A stretch of DNA of 6,627 bases, taken from the NCBI GenBank assembly GCA_015489185.1, contig WGAE01000070.1, forward strand, positions 1-6,627, written 5' to 3'. The position numbers and the translations under genes were made by a program. The notes beneath the pieces were generated by a model. It did no database searches and was not told the DNA's origin. It worked only from the letters and a program-made list of their open reading frames with translations. Origin of the DNA: Campylobacterales bacterium. Lineage in GTDB: Bacteria; Campylobacterota; Campylobacteria; Campylobacterales; QNZT01. This document shows, in pieces, positions 6,091 through 6,627 of this stretch. The stretch's first letter is position 1. Every line of letters starts with the position of its first letter.

Positions 6091-6600
6091 TTACACTGTT
6101 AAGCCGGCGGCTTTCATCTTTTTATACTCCGGTCCTTCTTCACCTAGTACCACTTTGGTTCCATCGATTTTGAAAGGCGGAATGTGAAGAGGAATCGGAG
6201 GCGGTGCTTTCAAAACTCTACCCGCAGTATCGAACTGTCCACCGTGGCAAGCACAGATAAACTTCAACTGATCGGGATAATACGCAGGAATACATCCGAG
6301 ATGGGTACAAAGACCGATCGCGATAAAGTATCTGTCCTTTCCTACGATGATATCTCGATCATCTTTTTTCATTTTGTCTGTCTTTTTCAAAACAAAAATA
6401 GGTTTACCACGCCACTTTTCAACAACCAGCTGATTCGGTTGCATTTCAGTAAGATCAATTGTGGTAAACCCCGCCGCTTTAACGCTGGGAAGCGGATCCC
6501 ACGTATGTTTCATAGCACCTAATGCCGCAATACCACCCAATGCGGTAAAGCCGCCAAGCGCCATTCCAAGAAAGTCACGTCTTTCTTTTTCGACTGCCAT
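6091..6600 (-). CDS. petA: Rieske iron-sulfur subunit of the bc1 complex
   Basis: Carries the [2Fe-2S] cluster that takes the first electron from quinol at the quinol-oxidation site and passes it to cytochrome c1. The 169-residue product begins with a twin-arginine motif RRDFLG (7-12) and a Gly/Ala-rich hydrophobic segment (about 13-30), the Tat-exported, uncleaved anchor typical of Rieske proteins. Cluster motifs are CTHLGC (98-103) and CACHGG (116-121). By family alignment the ligands are Cys98, His100, Cys116 and His119, with a Cys103-Cys118 disulfide. Gly121 and Phe123 replace the Ser and Tyr that usually raise the cluster potential. The ATG at 6600 is chosen because AAGGAG (6606-6611) lies 5 nt upstream; a GTG at 6606 would overlap that site. 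It is first in petABC; the operon promoter must lie mostly beyond the right edge. Confidence 0.97.
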   Translation of the reverse strand: MAVEKERRDFLGMALGGFTALGGIAALGAMKHTWDPLPSVKAAGFTTIDLTEMQPNQLVVEKWRGKPIFVLKKTDKMKKDDRDIIVGKDRYFIAIGLCTHLGCIPAYYPDQLKFICACHGGQFDTAGRVLKAPPPIPLHIPPFKIDGTKVVLGEEGPEYKKMKAAGLTV

Positions 6601-6627
6601 GCGCACTCCTTTTAAAAATTTAACTAC

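Overview
The window looks like chromosomal DNA of a Campylobacterota bacterium (the former Epsilonproteobacteria), perhaps a free-living, moderate-GC relative of Sulfurovum, Sulfuricurvum or Sulfurimonas. Three things point there. The fabG-acpP-fabF-accA and petABC proteins read as that lineage. The putative acpP promoter has the T-run followed by a TATAAT-like box typical of the group, with no clear -35. The bc1 complex carries a di-heme cytochrome c1. The genus is inference; no database search was possible.

The left half (1-3282, + strand) is a type II fatty acid synthesis cluster. It holds the 3' part of fabG (3-ketoacyl-ACP reductase, cut by the window edge), acpP (acyl carrier protein), fabF (3-ketoacyl-ACP synthase II) and accA (acetyl-CoA carboxylase carboxyltransferase alpha). 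AccA supplies part of the enzyme that makes malonyl-CoA. ACP carries the growing chain, FabF elongates it and FabG reduces the keto intermediate. The roughly 100-nt gaps either side of acpP hold a promoter, a hairpin with a CRISPR-repeat-like 3' end, and a strong inverted repeat that may be an attenuator, terminator or operator. fabF and accA are tightly coupled.

Next comes a small gene of unknown function (3373-3855, +) with its own likely -10 box, encoding a basic protein with a signal peptide. It converges on the right-hand operon across a 64-nt gap holding a GC-rich hairpin.

The right half (3920-6600, - strand) is petABC, the cytochrome bc1 (quinol:cytochrome c reductase) complex. It is transcribed from the right edge in the order Rieske iron-sulfur protein, cytochrome b, di-heme cytochrome c1. 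All three genes have good Shine-Dalgarno sites and gaps of about 10 nt. The Rieske subunit lacks the Ser and Tyr hydrogen-bond donors that raise cluster potential, cytochrome b has 14 residues between its helix-D haem ligands, and cytochrome c1 is a tandem duplication. Together these suggest a low-potential, menaquinol-oxidising version of the complex.

There is no mobile element, RNA gene or multi-copy CRISPR array, and no gene-free stretch over about 100 nt. I see no clear undescribed multi-gene system. The most interesting signals are the repeat-like hairpin after fabG, the AccA tail, and the redox-tuning residues of the bc1 subunits.
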